Of a stretch of 43,475 nucleotides of DNA, positions 8,257 through 16,167 are shown one piece after another. The notes under the pieces are model-generated. The model was not told where the DNA came from and searched no databases. It saw only the letters and a program-made list of their open reading frames with translations. Position numbers and translations under genes: made by a program. The stretch comes from Cellulomonas sp. GTDB lineage: Bacteria > Actinomycetota > Actinomycetes > Actinomycetales > Cellulomonadaceae. Numbering within the stretch: position 1 is the first letter of the stretch; each line of letters opens with the position of its first letter. The DNA is taken from assembly GCA_022013895.1 (NCBI GenBank), contig JAKLPK010000113.1:1-43475 (forward strand). The letters are read 5' to 3'.

Positions 8257-9473
8257 TCGTGGCTCGCCGGGACCAGCGCCTGACCGATGTCGGCCAGGAG
8301 CGCGCCGAACCACGGCTGCGTGACGTCGAACGCCTTGCCGCCGGCGATCCGCGGGAACTCGATCGCCCGCAGCCGGTCGCCGGCCTCCTCGTCGTGCCCG
8401 ATGACACCGGACTCCCCGCGCAGCGCGCACTCGACCGCCAGGTCGGTCATCGACTTGATGAGGCGCAGGTCCTCGGCGTTGGCAGCGGCAGCCCGTGAGT
8501 AGTAGCCGGACTTCTGGACCATGACCTTCTCGGCGCCGAGCTTGGCCGCGAACTGCTTGGCGAACCACTGCCCCGGGTTGATCGTGTCCAGCCGCACGTG
8601 ACCGAACGCGTCCCGCAGCACCTCCTGGCCGGAGGCCTCCAGCTGGGAGACGATCTCGTGCATCCCCGCGCCCTCGGACAAGAAGATGTTGACGTTGCCC
8701 TGGGTGTCCATGACTGTCTTGAGGCGCTGTGCCTCGGCGTCGATGTCCAGCGCCAGCTCGGGCACGAACACCGCGTGGATGTCCCAGCGCTCACGCGACA
8801 GCCCGATACCCGGCACCCACTCCTGGGTGTCCAGCCACTCGCGGTACTTCGCGGCGGAGGCCGCCGTCAACCAGCCGCAGTGCCGGCCCATGACCTCGTG
8901 CACGATGAGCATGCGAGGGCCGGAGCGGTGCTCGCCGATGATGTTGGCCGCGAACTGCGCGGCCTCCTCGGCGGCGGTCCAGGCGCCCAGCGACTGGCGG
9001 ATCGGGACCACGTCGTTGTCGATCGTCTTGGGCAGACCGACGACGGTCAGGTCGTAGTCGTGCTCCGCCAGGTAGGCGGCCAGGTCCGCGGCCGTGGTGT
9101 TGGTGTCGTCACCGCCGATGGTGTGCAGCACATCGACCCCGTCGGCCTTGAGCTGCTCGGCGGCGACCTGCAGCGGGTCCTGGCCGGGCTGCACCAGACC
9201 ACGCTTCTCGGCGTCGGCCCGGTTGGTCAGCTTGACGCGCGAGTTGCCGATCGGCGAGCCCCCGAACCGGTGGAGCACCCCCGCGTGCTTGCGCACCTCG
9301 TCGCTCACGACGATCTTGTTGCCCAGCAGCAGACCGTGGTAGCCGTGCTGGTAGGCGATGATCTCCACGTCGGGTGCGATCTCGGTGTACCGCTCGATGA
9401 GGCCACCCACGGCCGAGGACAAGCACGGGGCGAAACCACCAGCGGTGAGCAGAGCGACGCGGCGGACGGTCAT
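8253..9473 (-). CDS. pfp: pyrophosphate-dependent 6-phosphofructokinase
   Basis: This 406-residue group of phosphofructokinase phosphorylates fructose 6-phosphate using pyrophosphate and can run in reverse. Two diagnostic residues are visible. GGDDTN has Asp where ATP enzymes have Gly, which blocks the ATP alpha-phosphate. LPKTIDND has Lys where ATP enzymes have Gly. The substrate motifs MGRHCGWL and RLDTINPGQWF are also present. The ATG at 9473 follows GAGAGGTG. The gene overlaps aroG downstream and lies 88 bases from the acyltransferase upstream. A TAGGAT -10-like box (9564-9569, reverse strand) overlaps the end of that gene, so pfp-aroG may also have its own promoter. Many databases label such proteins simply 6-phosphofructokinase. 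Confidence 0.93.
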   Translation of the reverse strand: MTVRRVALLTAGGFAPCLSSAVGGLIERYTEIAPDVEIIAYQHGYHGLLLGNKIVVSDEVRKHAGVLHRFGGSPIGNSRVKLTNRADAEKRGLVQPGQDPLQVAAEQLKADGVDVLHTIGGDDTNTTAADLAAYLAEHDYDLTVVGLPKTIDNDVVPIRQSLGAWTAAEEAAQFAANIIGEHRSGPRMLIVHEVMGRHCGWLTAASAAKYREWLDTQEWVPGIGLSRERWDIHAVFVPELALDIDAEAQRLKTVMDTQGNVNIFLSEGAGMHEIVSQLEASGQEVLRDAFGHVRLDTINPGQWFAKQFAAKLGAEKVMVQKSGYYSRAAAANAEDLRLIKSMTDLAVECALRGESGVIGHDEEAGDRLRAIEFPRIAGGKAFDVTQPWFGALLADIGQALVPASHE

Positions 9474-9561
9474 GGCGAGCACCTCTCGGTCGACGCGCAC
9501 CGGGGCTCGTTGCGGCGGTGCGCACTGGGACGGGCGTCCGGGCACGGCACGGACGCGGCCG

Positions 9562-10362
9562 TCATCCTACCGAGGGTTCGTCCTGCTCAGGCGGCGCGAC
9601 CGGCACCTGGACCTCCGGCACCGGGCGGCCACCGGGGGCGGCCGGGAGGTGGTCCGCCGCGTCGCCGGCAGCGGCCGGGTGGCCTGTGGCTATGCGGGCC
9701 TTCTGGGTGGCCGCGTACACGTCCACGTACTCCTGGCCGGACAGGCTCATGATCGCGTACATGATCTCGTCGGTGACCGACCGCAGGATGAACCGGTCGT
9801 TCTCCATCCCGGCGTAGCGCGAGAAGTCCAGGGGCTCACCGATCACCATGCCGATCCGCATGATCTTCGGGATCTTTCGCCCGATCGGCTGGGCCACGGC
9901 CGTGCCGACCATGGCCACTGGGATCACCGGCGCACCGGACTCCAGCGCCAGCCGGGCCACCCCCGTCTTGCCGCGGTAGAGGCGGCCGTCGGGGCTGCGC
10001 GTGACCTCCGGGTAGATGCCGAACAACCCGCCGTCGCCCAGCCGCCGCAGACCGGTGTTGAGCGCCGCCTCGCTGGCCTTGCCACCCGAACGGTCTACCG
10101 GGATCGTGCCGACCCCCCGCATGAACCCCGAGATCACCCGACCCTTGAGGCCGCGGCCGGTGAAGTACTCCTGCTTGCCGATGAAGACCATCTCGCGGTC
10201 GAGCATGAGCGGCAGGAAGAACGAGTCGATGACCGCCTGGTGGTTGCTGGCAAGGATCGCAGCCCCTTCCGCAGGCACGTTCTTCGCGCCACGGATCCAG
10301 GGCCGGTACACGGCCTTGAGCAACGGGCCCACGAAGACCCGTTTCATCAACCAGTAGAACAC
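9562..10362 (-). CDS. 1-acyl-sn-glycerol-3-phosphate acyltransferase (PlsC family)
   Basis: This 266-residue PlsC-fold enzyme transfers a fatty acyl chain to lysophosphatidate or a related lipid at the inner membrane face. Motif I is SNHQAVIDSFF (catalytic H-x4-D). The usual glycine of motif III is replaced: the sequence reads YPEVTRSPDGRLYRGKTG where EGTRS is expected. APVIPVAMVGT matches motif IV. The C-terminal 45 residues are Ala/Pro rich and not conserved. The start is the GTG at 10362 after GAGGGGAG (6-base spacing), since sequence upstream in this frame is antisense to another gene. It corresponds in position to Rv2182c of M. tuberculosis. Confidence 0.9.
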   Translation of the reverse strand: MFYWLMKRVFVGPLLKAVYRPWIRGAKNVPAEGAAILASNHQAVIDSFFLPLMLDREMVFIGKQEYFTGRGLKGRVISGFMRGVGTIPVDRSGGKASEAALNTGLRRLGDGGLFGIYPEVTRSPDGRLYRGKTGVARLALESGAPVIPVAMVGTAVAQPIGRKIPKIMRIGMVIGEPLDFSRYAGMENDRFILRSVTDEIMYAIMSLSGQEYVDVYAATQKARIATGHPAAAGDAADHLPAAPGGRPVPEVQVPVAPPEQDEPSVG

Positions 10363-10404
10363 CGCGCTCCCCTCAGGTCGCCGATGCGGCGCCGCACCCG
10401 ACTC

Positions 10405-10410
10405 TAGAGT
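10405..10410 (+). promoter_or_regulatory. -10 box (TAGAGT) for leaderless membrane protein gene
   Basis: TAGAGT is followed by 6 bases and the ATG at 10417, with no ribosome-binding site. Confidence 0.5.
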
Positions 10411-10416
10411 GCTCCC

Positions 10417-10974
10417 ATGGCCCCCCGCTGCGAGGACGAGCCCTCGGACCCTCGTCGGGACGACGCGCAGGACCCCCGTCCCGACGATGACACGCCGTCC
10501 GACGGCGACACACCGTCCGACCACGCCCAGGTCGTCCCCCAGCCACCGGACGCGGACGACGAGTGGGCGCAGATCGTGGCCCGGCTCGGCGACATCGACG
10601 TACGCCCGGGTCTCGTCGAACCGCGCGTCGTGCGCCCGGGAAGGGTGGAGGACCCCGGGCCGACGATGAGCGGCCGCGACTGGGACGGCACCGCCCAGAT
10701 CGACCGCGCCGAGCAGGAGGTCGACGAGCAGGAGCACTTCGTCCCGCCCGAACCCGGACCGGTGCTCGGCGGCAACCCGCTGCTCACGGCCTCATGGCTG
10801 GTCGTGGCCGCCATGCCGCTGTTCTGGCTCGTCGCGGCCATCGGCTGGCGATCAGCGCCGGACGTGCTGGTCCAGGCCTCCGTCGTCGTGTTCGTCCTGG
10901 CGGTCGGCGTGCTGGTGTGGCGGATGCCGCACCGCCGCGACCCGGACGACGGGGACGACGGCGCGGTCGTCTGA
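10417..10974 (+). CDS. conserved actinobacterial membrane protein, unknown function
   Basis: This is a 185-residue protein. Residues 1-120 are hydrophilic and very rich in Asp, Pro and Arg. They include the segment SGRDWDGTAQIDRAEQEVDE and then EHFVPPEPGPVLGGNPLL. Two membrane helices follow, near 124-143 and 148-167. A short charged tail ends the protein. The EHFxPPEPxP segment just before the helices looks conserved across actinobacterial homologues I can recall, but no function is known to me. It lies divergent from the acyltransferase and convergent with glucokinase. The ATG is supported by the leaderless -10 box. Confidence 0.75.
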   Translation: MAPRCEDEPSDPRRDDAQDPRPDDDTPSDGDTPSDHAQVVPQPPDADDEWAQIVARLGDIDVRPGLVEPRVVRPGRVEDPGPTMSGRDWDGTAQIDRAEQEVDEQEHFVPPEPGPVLGGNPLLTASWLVVAAMPLFWLVAAIGWRSAPDVLVQASVVVFVLAVGVLVWRMPHRRDPDDGDDGAVV

Positions 10975-10992
10975 CCCACGCCGGCGAGACTG

Positions 10993-11940
10993 CTACAGCC
11001 GCGCCAGGTCCGCCGCGCCGACGATCCCCGCGTCATTGCCCATCGAGGCGACCTCGATGCGCGCAGTCGGCCGGTAGCCCCCCGCGGAGAGCTTGCGGCC
11101 GAACGCCTGCCGGGCCGGGCCCAGCACGAGGTCCCCCGCCCCGGAGAGCCCGCCACCGACGACGAACATCGCCGGGTCCAGCAGGGCCGCGACCGATGCC
11201 GCACCTTCACCGACCCACCGTCCGACCGAGGCGAGCAGCTCGATCGACAGCTCATCTCCCTCGACCGCCGCGGTCGTCACGTGCTGACCGGTGATCCGGC
11301 GCCACTTGCCACCGGCGAGCTCGAGCAGCCGCACGGCACGATCGGGCCGCGTGGCCGCGACCCCGTGCGCCTCACGCACCAGGGCGCTGCCCGACACGTA
11401 CTGCTCCCAGCAGCCGTTCTGCCCGCACCCGCAGTGGTGTCCCTCGGGGACCACCCGCAGGTGCCCGATCTCGGCAGCCACACCCCACGCACCACGCACC
11501 AGACGCCCGCCGCTGATGACGGCACCCCCGAGCCCCGTGCCCAGGGTGAGCGTGACCACATCGTCCAGACCCCGGGCGATACCGAACCGCGACTCGGCCC
11601 AGCCTGCCGCGTTGGCGTCGTTCTCGACCACGACGTGCACGTCCGGTGCGCCCAGCCCGGCCAGCACCGCATCGCGCAGCGGGTGGTCACGCCACGGCAG
11701 GTTGGGGCAGAACATCACGGTGGCCCGGTCCTGACCGATGAACCCCGGCGCGGCCAGGCCGATCGCCCCGATCTCGTGGTCGGCCATCAGGGTGCCGCAC
11801 GCCTCGATGATCCCGGCGTCCACCGTGCCCGCATCGGTGGCGTCGGTGCGCAGCACGACCTTCGCGAGGATCTCGCCCTCGCCCGTCACGACACCGGCCG
11901 CGATCTTGGTGCCGCCGATGTCGACTCCGATGGCGTGCAT
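10993..11940 (-). CDS. glk: ROK-family glucokinase
   Basis: This is a cytoplasmic glucokinase of 315 residues, phosphorylating glucose with ATP (some actinobacterial relatives also accept polyphosphate). It shows the phosphate-binding DIGGTKIAAGVV, the substrate segment VVENDANAAGWAE, LGTGLGGAVI, the EIGHLRV glucose motif, and the ROK zinc motif CGCGQNGCWEQYVSG. The ATG at 11940 follows CAGGAG at 7-base spacing, and a TAGCGT box lies about 40 bases upstream. It is divergent from the acyl-CoA ligase gene. Clustering with PPi-phosphofructokinase puts two early sugar-phosphate steps together. A carbon-catabolite role, as for the Streptomyces glucokinase, is possible. Confidence 0.94.
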   Translation of the reverse strand: MHAIGVDIGGTKIAAGVVTGEGEILAKVVLRTDATDAGTVDAGIIEACGTLMADHEIGAIGLAAPGFIGQDRATVMFCPNLPWRDHPLRDAVLAGLGAPDVHVVVENDANAAGWAESRFGIARGLDDVVTLTLGTGLGGAVISGGRLVRGAWGVAAEIGHLRVVPEGHHCGCGQNGCWEQYVSGSALVREAHGVAATRPDRAVRLLELAGGKWRRITGQHVTTAAVEGDELSIELLASVGRWVGEGAASVAALLDPAMFVVGGGLSGAGDLVLGPARQAFGRKLSAGGYRPTARIEVASMGNDAGIVGAADLARL

Positions 11941-12088
11941 GGCAGTGCTCCTGAAAGGTCATGGGAGTAGGGACAGGCGCAAACGCTAGCCGTTCCGGGC
12001 ACCCGCGCCACGTACGGGGCCCGGTAGCCCGGGCCGCCGCGGCCGACGGGCCGCACGACCCCCACTCGTGCCTAGGACTCCAGTCCCG

Positions 12089-12094
12089 TATCGT
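12089..12094 (+). promoter_or_regulatory. candidate -10 box (TATCGT) for acyl-CoA ligase gene
   Basis: TATCGT lies 34 bases before the ATG at 12129. A GGAG ribosome site lies in the resulting short leader. The 188-base divergent gap 11941-12128 otherwise holds only the glk promoter area and a small inverted repeat (GGACT-CC-AGTCC, 12075-12086). Confidence 0.4.
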
Positions 12095-12128
12095 TCGAAG
12101 ACCTGGCAGCCTGACAACGGAGTCACGC

Positions 12129-13940
12129 ATGGCACAGTCGTCGTCCACCCCGCTGCTCGTCGAGGTGTCCTCGGACATGAACCTCAACGGGCTCCTCGCC
12201 GAACGCGTCGCACGTCGTCCCGATGCGCCGCTCATCGAACGTCGCGCCGCCGCCGACTCGGCCTGGGCACCGGTCTCGGCCCGGCAGTTCCAGGCGGAGG
12301 TCGCCGCGGCCGCCAAGGGACTGATCGCGCACGGCGTCGGGCCGGGCGACCGGGTGGCACTCATGTGCCGCACCCGGTGGGAGTGGTCCGTCCTCGACTG
12401 GGCCATCTGGGCCGCCGGTGCCGTGAGCGTGCCGGTGTACGAGACCTCGTCGGCCGAACAGGTCGCCTGGATCCTCACCGACGCCGATGTGTCGCTGCTG
12501 ATCGTCGAGACGGCGGCGCACGCCGCGACGGTCGCCGAGGTGCGCCCCGACTGCCCGACGCTGCGTGAGGTCCTCGTGATCGACGACGGTGCCCTCGCGG
12601 CCCTCGGCGCGGACAGTGCCGGCATCGACGACGAGCAGCTCGCGGCCCGCTCGCACCTGGCGGGCCTCGAGGACGTCGCGACCATCATCTACACCTCGGG
12701 TACCACGGGCCGCCCCAAGGGTGTCCTGCTCACCCACGGCAACTTCGCGCGACTGACCGTCAACGCGCGGGCCCGGCTCGCCATGGTGTTCGACATCGAC
12801 CAGCCACGCACCTTGCTGTTCATGCCGCTGGCCCACGTGTTCGCCCGGTTCGTGAACGTCCTGGTGATCCCGGCGGATGCGGTGATCGGCTACACCCCCG
12901 ACCCGGCGACGCTCCTGGCGGACATGGCCTCGTTCCGTCCGACGTTCCTGCTCGCGGTCCCACGCGTCTTCGAGAAGGTCTACAACGCCTCCGAGCAGAA
13001 GGCCGCCATCGGCGGCAAGGGAGCGATCTTCCAGCGTGCCGCCAAGACGGCGATCGTGTACTCCCGCGCGCTCGACAACCCCCGCGGGCCGAGCCTGTGG
13101 CTGCGACTGCAGCACAAGGTCGCCGACGTCCTCGTGCTCTCGAAGGTCCGGGCGGCCCTCGGCGGAGAGCTGGTGTGGGCGGTGTCCGGCGGTGCTCCGC
13201 TGGGCGAACGCCTCGGCCACTTCTTCCGTGGGGTCGGGCTCGTGGTCCTCGAGGGCTACGGACTCACTGAGACGACGGCACCGTTGTGCGTCGCTGTGCC
13301 GGAGAAGGTCAAGATCGGGACCGTCGGGCCGCCACTGCCCGGCACCTCCCTCCGGATCGCCGCCGACGGCGAGATCGAGGCCCAGGGCATCCAGGTCTTC
13401 GCCGGCTACCACGCGAACCCCGAAGCGACGACCCAGGCCCTCGACGACGGGTGGTTCCGCACCGGCGACCTCGGCACGCTCGACGAGGACGGCCACCTGC
13501 GGATCACCGGGCGGAAGAAGGAGATCATCGTGACGGCCGGCGGCAAGAACGTCGTGCCGTCGATGCTCGAGGACCGGCTCCGCGGGCACCCGCTCGTCAG
13601 CCAGGTCGTCGTGGTGGGCGACCAGCGACCGTTCATCGGCGCCCTCGTGACGCTCGACGCCGACGGCCTTCCCGGCTGGTTGGCCGCGCACGGCAGACCG
13701 GCGATGACCGTGGCCGAAGCGGCCGAGGACCCTGAGGTGCGGGCGTCGCTGGACAAGGCCGTCGAGTACACCAACCGGGCGGTGTCGAGGGCCGAGTCGA
13801 TCCGCAAGTACCGGATCCTCGACCGTGACCTGACGATCGCGAGCGGCCACCTGACCCCGAAGCTGTCGGTGCGACGCCTCGAGGTGCTCAAGGACTTCGC
13901 CACGGATGTCGACGCGCTGTACCTCGACGACCGCAGCTGA
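12129..13940 (+). CDS. long-chain fatty acyl-CoA ligase (FadD15-like)
   Basis: This is an AMP-forming acyl-CoA synthetase of 603 residues: fatty acid plus ATP plus CoA to acyl-CoA. Visible motifs in order are the P-loop YTSGTTGRPKGVLLTH, the fatty-acid gate region MPLAHVFARF, EGYGLTETTAP, DGWFRTGDLGTLDEDG, and the hinge ITGRKKEIIVTAGGKNVVP. Length and motif order fit the FACS/FadD15 group. The ATG at 12129 follows GGAG at 8 bases, and the family-like sequence starts soon after. Together with the thioesterase at 28.6 kb and the acyl-CoA dehydrogenase at 37.8 kb it indicates a fatty-acid economy in this organism. Position matches fadD15 (Rv2187). Confidence 0.94.
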   Translation: MAQSSSTPLLVEVSSDMNLNGLLAERVARRPDAPLIERRAAADSAWAPVSARQFQAEVAAAAKGLIAHGVGPGDRVALMCRTRWEWSVLDWAIWAAGAVSVPVYETSSAEQVAWILTDADVSLLIVETAAHAATVAEVRPDCPTLREVLVIDDGALAALGADSAGIDDEQLAARSHLAGLEDVATIIYTSGTTGRPKGVLLTHGNFARLTVNARARLAMVFDIDQPRTLLFMPLAHVFARFVNVLVIPADAVIGYTPDPATLLADMASFRPTFLLAVPRVFEKVYNASEQKAAIGGKGAIFQRAAKTAIVYSRALDNPRGPSLWLRLQHKVADVLVLSKVRAALGGELVWAVSGGAPLGERLGHFFRGVGLVVLEGYGLTETTAPLCVAVPEKVKIGTVGPPLPGTSLRIAADGEIEAQGIQVFAGYHANPEATTQALDDGWFRTGDLGTLDEDGHLRITGRKKEIIVTAGGKNVVPSMLEDRLRGHPLVSQVVVVGDQRPFIGALVTLDADGLPGWLAAHGRPAMTVAEAAEDPEVRASLDKAVEYTNRAVSRAESIRKYRILDRDLTIASGHLTPKLSVRRLEVLKDFATDVDALYLDDRS

Positions 13941-13956
13941 GCCGACCGCCCCCGAT

Positions 13957-13993
13957 CGGGAACGCGCTGCCGCCGAACGGGAACGCGCTGCCG
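13957..13993 (+). repeat. direct repeat, two copies of CGGGAACGCGCTGCCG
   Basis: A 16-base sequence occurs twice with a start-to-start distance of 20 bases, immediately after the acyl-CoA ligase stop. The second copy forms the left arm of the hairpin at 13986-14009. Confidence 0.6.
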
Positions 13994-14009
13994 GCCCCGG
14001 ACGGCAGCG
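13986..14009. terminator. terminator-like hairpin after acyl-CoA ligase gene
   Basis: CGCTGCCG and CGGCAGCG pair perfectly around an 8-base loop in the gap between two convergent genes. There is no T-run. Confidence 0.55.
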
Positions 14010-14023
14010 GCGTCTCCGGGTCC

Positions 14024-14227
14024 TCAACCGGCCCGGGGGTGCCGCAGCGGAGGCACCATCCCCGCCCCTGCGAGCGCATCGAGCGCGTGGCGTTCGGCCG
14101 GCACGAGGTCGATCCGGCCGAACCCGCCCGCACCCGCCGCTGGTCGTACCGGCACGGTGAGGAAGGTGACCACGCAGTCGGCGCACGCCGGGCCCCGCGC
14201 GGTGCAGGTGTCGCAGTCGATGATCAT
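14024..14227 (-). CDS. small four-cysteine protein, conserved hypothetical
   Basis: This is a 67-residue protein that opens MIIDCDTCTARGPACADC. Its four cysteines (5, 8, 15, 18) form two CxxC pairs separated by six residues, a spacing that suits a zinc ribbon or small Fe-S site. The rest contains LVPAERHALDALAGAGMVPPLRHP, a short helical tail that resembles small proteins seen in other actinobacteria. No function is known to me. The ATG at 14227 has a TACCGT -10 box (14234-14239, reverse strand) 6 bases upstream and no ribosome site. The gene is divergent from the DnaQ/GIY-YIG nuclease gene and shares its promoter region. Confidence 0.78.
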   Translation of the reverse strand: MIIDCDTCTARGPACADCVVTFLTVPVRPAAGAGGFGRIDLVPAERHALDALAGAGMVPPLRHPRAG

Positions 14228-14233
14228 GGGCCG

Positions 14234-14239
14234 ACGGTA
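14234..14239 (-). promoter_or_regulatory. -10 box (TACCGT) for leaderless four-cysteine protein gene
   Basis: Reverse-strand TACCGT is followed by 6 bases and the ATG at 14227. Confidence 0.5.
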
Positions 14240-14323
14240 GGGACGCCCACCCACACGGCTCCGCCACCCGAGAGGCGGGGCAGCGGCGCCCAACCCATCA
14301 GCGGGGGTGTCGGCGGGCGTCGG

Positions 14324-14329
14324 TAGCGT
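14324..14329 (+). promoter_or_regulatory. -10 box (TAGCGT) for leaderless nuclease gene
   Basis: TAGCGT is followed by 6 bases and the ATG at 14336, which has no ribosome-binding site. Confidence 0.5.
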
Positions 14330-14335
14330 GCCGGT

Positions 14336-16159
14336 ATGCGCGAAGCCCAGCGGCTGCGCCCGGTCTGGGCCGGGACGCCGCCCCCGTCAGCCGGTGCACG
14401 GGCGGTGCAGCCGTCCCTGTCCGACATCGGGACACCGCTGCACGAGGTGACGTTCGTCGTCGTCGACCTCGAGACCACCGGCGGCCGGGCGGCCGACTGC
14501 GAGATCACGGAGATCGGAGCGGTGAAGGTGCGCGGCGGGCAGGTGCTCGGCGAGCTCGCCACACTGGTCGACCCGGGGGCACCCGTCCCACCGGCGATCA
14601 CGGTGCTCACCGGGATCACCACGGCCATGCTGGTCGGCGCGCCGCGGATCGAGGCCGTACTGCCCTCGTTCCTGGAGTTCGCGCAGGGTGCCGTCCTGGT
14701 GGCCCACAACGCGCCGTTCGACATCGGGTTCCTCAAGGCGGCCTGCGCCCGGACCGGCCGTCCGTGGCCCGGCAACCAGGTGGTCGACACCGTCCGACTG
14801 GCCCGTCGCGTCGTCACCCGCGACGAGGCCCCGAACCATCGCCTGTCGACTCTCGCGGGGCTGTTCCGCACGAGCGTGGCCCCCAGCCACCGCGCCCTCG
14901 ACGACGCCCGCGCGACGGTGGACGTGCTGCACGCCCTGCTCGGCCGGTTGGCTCCGCTCGGCGTCACCCACCTGGAGGATCTGGCCTCGGCCGCGGACCC
15001 CGTCCCGGCCGACGTCCGCAGACGCCGACACCTGGCCGACGGCCTCCCCGACGCGCCAGGTGTCTACCTGTTCCGGGGTCCCCAGGACGAGGTGCTGTAC
15101 GTCGGGACCTCCACCACCTCGCTGCGCTCCCGGGTGCGCAGCTACTTCACGGCCGCCGAGACGCGCAGCCGGATGGTCGAGATGGTGCGGTTGGCGACCC
15201 GGGTGGACCCGGTGGTCTGCGCGACTGCGCTCGAGGCCCGGGTGCGCGAGCTGCGACTGATCGCCGAGCACGCCCCGCGCTACAACCGGCGCAGCCGCGC
15301 ACCCGAGGCGATGCCGTGGGTGCGGATCACCGAGGAGCCCTACCCGCGACTGTCGGTGGTGCGGCAGGTCACCGCCGGTGCGACCCACATCGGCCCGTTC
15401 AGCTCTGCGGGCGCGGCCCGGCTGGCGACCGAGGCCGTCCACGAGGCGTTCGAGATCCGCCGGTGCACCCGGCGGCTGCCGTTGGTCCCCGACCCGGAGT
15501 CACAGGCCTGTGTGCTGGCCGAGCTCGGCCGCTGCCCGGCACCGTGCCTGCACGGCGACCCGGACGGTACCTACGTGGGTGTCGTCGACCGGGTGCGCGA
15601 CGCCCTCACGGGCGATCCGGTGCCCGTCGTGCGTGCGCATGCCCAACGGCTGGCGGAGCTCACCGACCAGCAGCGGTTCGAGGACGCGGCCATGGTTCGT
15701 GACCGCCTCGCCGCGTTCCTTCGCGCGGCCGGACGGGCCCAACGTTTCGACCCGATGGCCAGGCTGCCGGAGCTGGTCGCCGCCCACCGTGAACCCGACG
15801 GGGGCTGGGAGCTGGTCCTGGTGCGTTTCGGCCGACTCGCCGGTACGGCCCGGACCAGGCGCGATGAGGACCCGCTGCCGGTCGTCGCCGCCCTGCGCGC
15901 CACCGGCGAGCACGTCGCGGCGCCGGTGCCCCCGGCCACGGCCGCCCATCCGGAGGAGACCGACCTGATCCTGCAGTGGCTGGCGAGACCGGGCGTGCGG
16001 CTCGTCGAGGTGGAGGGGACCTTCGCCTGGCCGGTGCGCAGCGCCGCATCGGACGACGATCCGGTGACGGCGCTGGGCGCCCTGCCTGCGCCCGCGCTCC
16101 TCTCACCCGACCTGACGACGGCCGATGGCGGCTCCACCGCGCCCCTGGTGACGGCATGA
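14336..16159 (+). CDS. DnaQ-like exonuclease fused to UvrC-like GIY-YIG nuclease (Rv2191 type)
   Basis: This 607-residue DNA repair protein has two nuclease domains. Residues 38-205 are a DEDDh 3'-5' exonuclease: VDLETTG (Asp44, Glu46), HNAPFDIGFL (Asp129), HRALDD (His185, Asp190). Residues 236-310 are a GIY-YIG endonuclease as in the N-terminal half of UvrC: PGVYLF and VLYVGTSTTSLRSRV. Residues 372-404 carry four cysteines (377, 392, 400, 404) in the arrangement of the UvrC Fe-S cluster, ending ELGRCPAPC. A UVR-like motif (DQQRFEDAAMVRDRLAAF) sits at 444-461. The UvrC C-terminal RNase H-like and helix-hairpin-helix domains are absent. The ATG at 14336 has a leaderless -10 box. The stop overlaps one possible start of the next gene. 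Confidence 0.92.
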   Translation: MREAQRLRPVWAGTPPPSAGARAVQPSLSDIGTPLHEVTFVVVDLETTGGRAADCEITEIGAVKVRGGQVLGELATLVDPGAPVPPAITVLTGITTAMLVGAPRIEAVLPSFLEFAQGAVLVAHNAPFDIGFLKAACARTGRPWPGNQVVDTVRLARRVVTRDEAPNHRLSTLAGLFRTSVAPSHRALDDARATVDVLHALLGRLAPLGVTHLEDLASAADPVPADVRRRRHLADGLPDAPGVYLFRGPQDEVLYVGTSTTSLRSRVRSYFTAAETRSRMVEMVRLATRVDPVVCATALEARVRELRLIAEHAPRYNRRSRAPEAMPWVRITEEPYPRLSVVRQVTAGATHIGPFSSAGAARLATEAVHEAFEIRRCTRRLPLVPDPESQACVLAELGRCPAPCLHGDPDGTYVGVVDRVRDALTGDPVPVVRAHAQRLAELTDQQRFEDAAMVRDRLAAFLRAAGRAQRFDPMARLPELVAAHREPDGGWELVLVRFGRLAGTARTRRDEDPLPVVAALRATGEHVAAPVPPATAAHPEETDLILQWLARPGVRLVEVEGTFAWPVRSAASDDDPVTALGALPAPALLSPDLTTADGGSTAPLVTA

Positions 16160-16167
16160 TGAGGGGC

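Noticed and set aside
947..12083. Shared 10-mer AGGACTCCAG upstream of sigA and the acyl-CoA ligase gene
   Set aside because: Only ten bases, different distances from the genes and no symmetry beyond one copy; chance is a sufficient explanation.
13957..13993. Direct repeat after the acyl-CoA ligase gene as an attachment site or CRISPR-like array
   Set aside because: Only two copies, 4-base spacing, and one copy is part of a terminator hairpin; no integrase gene nearby.
12123..14267. Long open frame of 714 codons on the minus strand opposite the acyl-CoA ligase gene
   Set aside because: It is a high-GC shadow frame; the plus strand has clear AMP-ligase motifs and the antisense protein is low-complexity with no family likeness.
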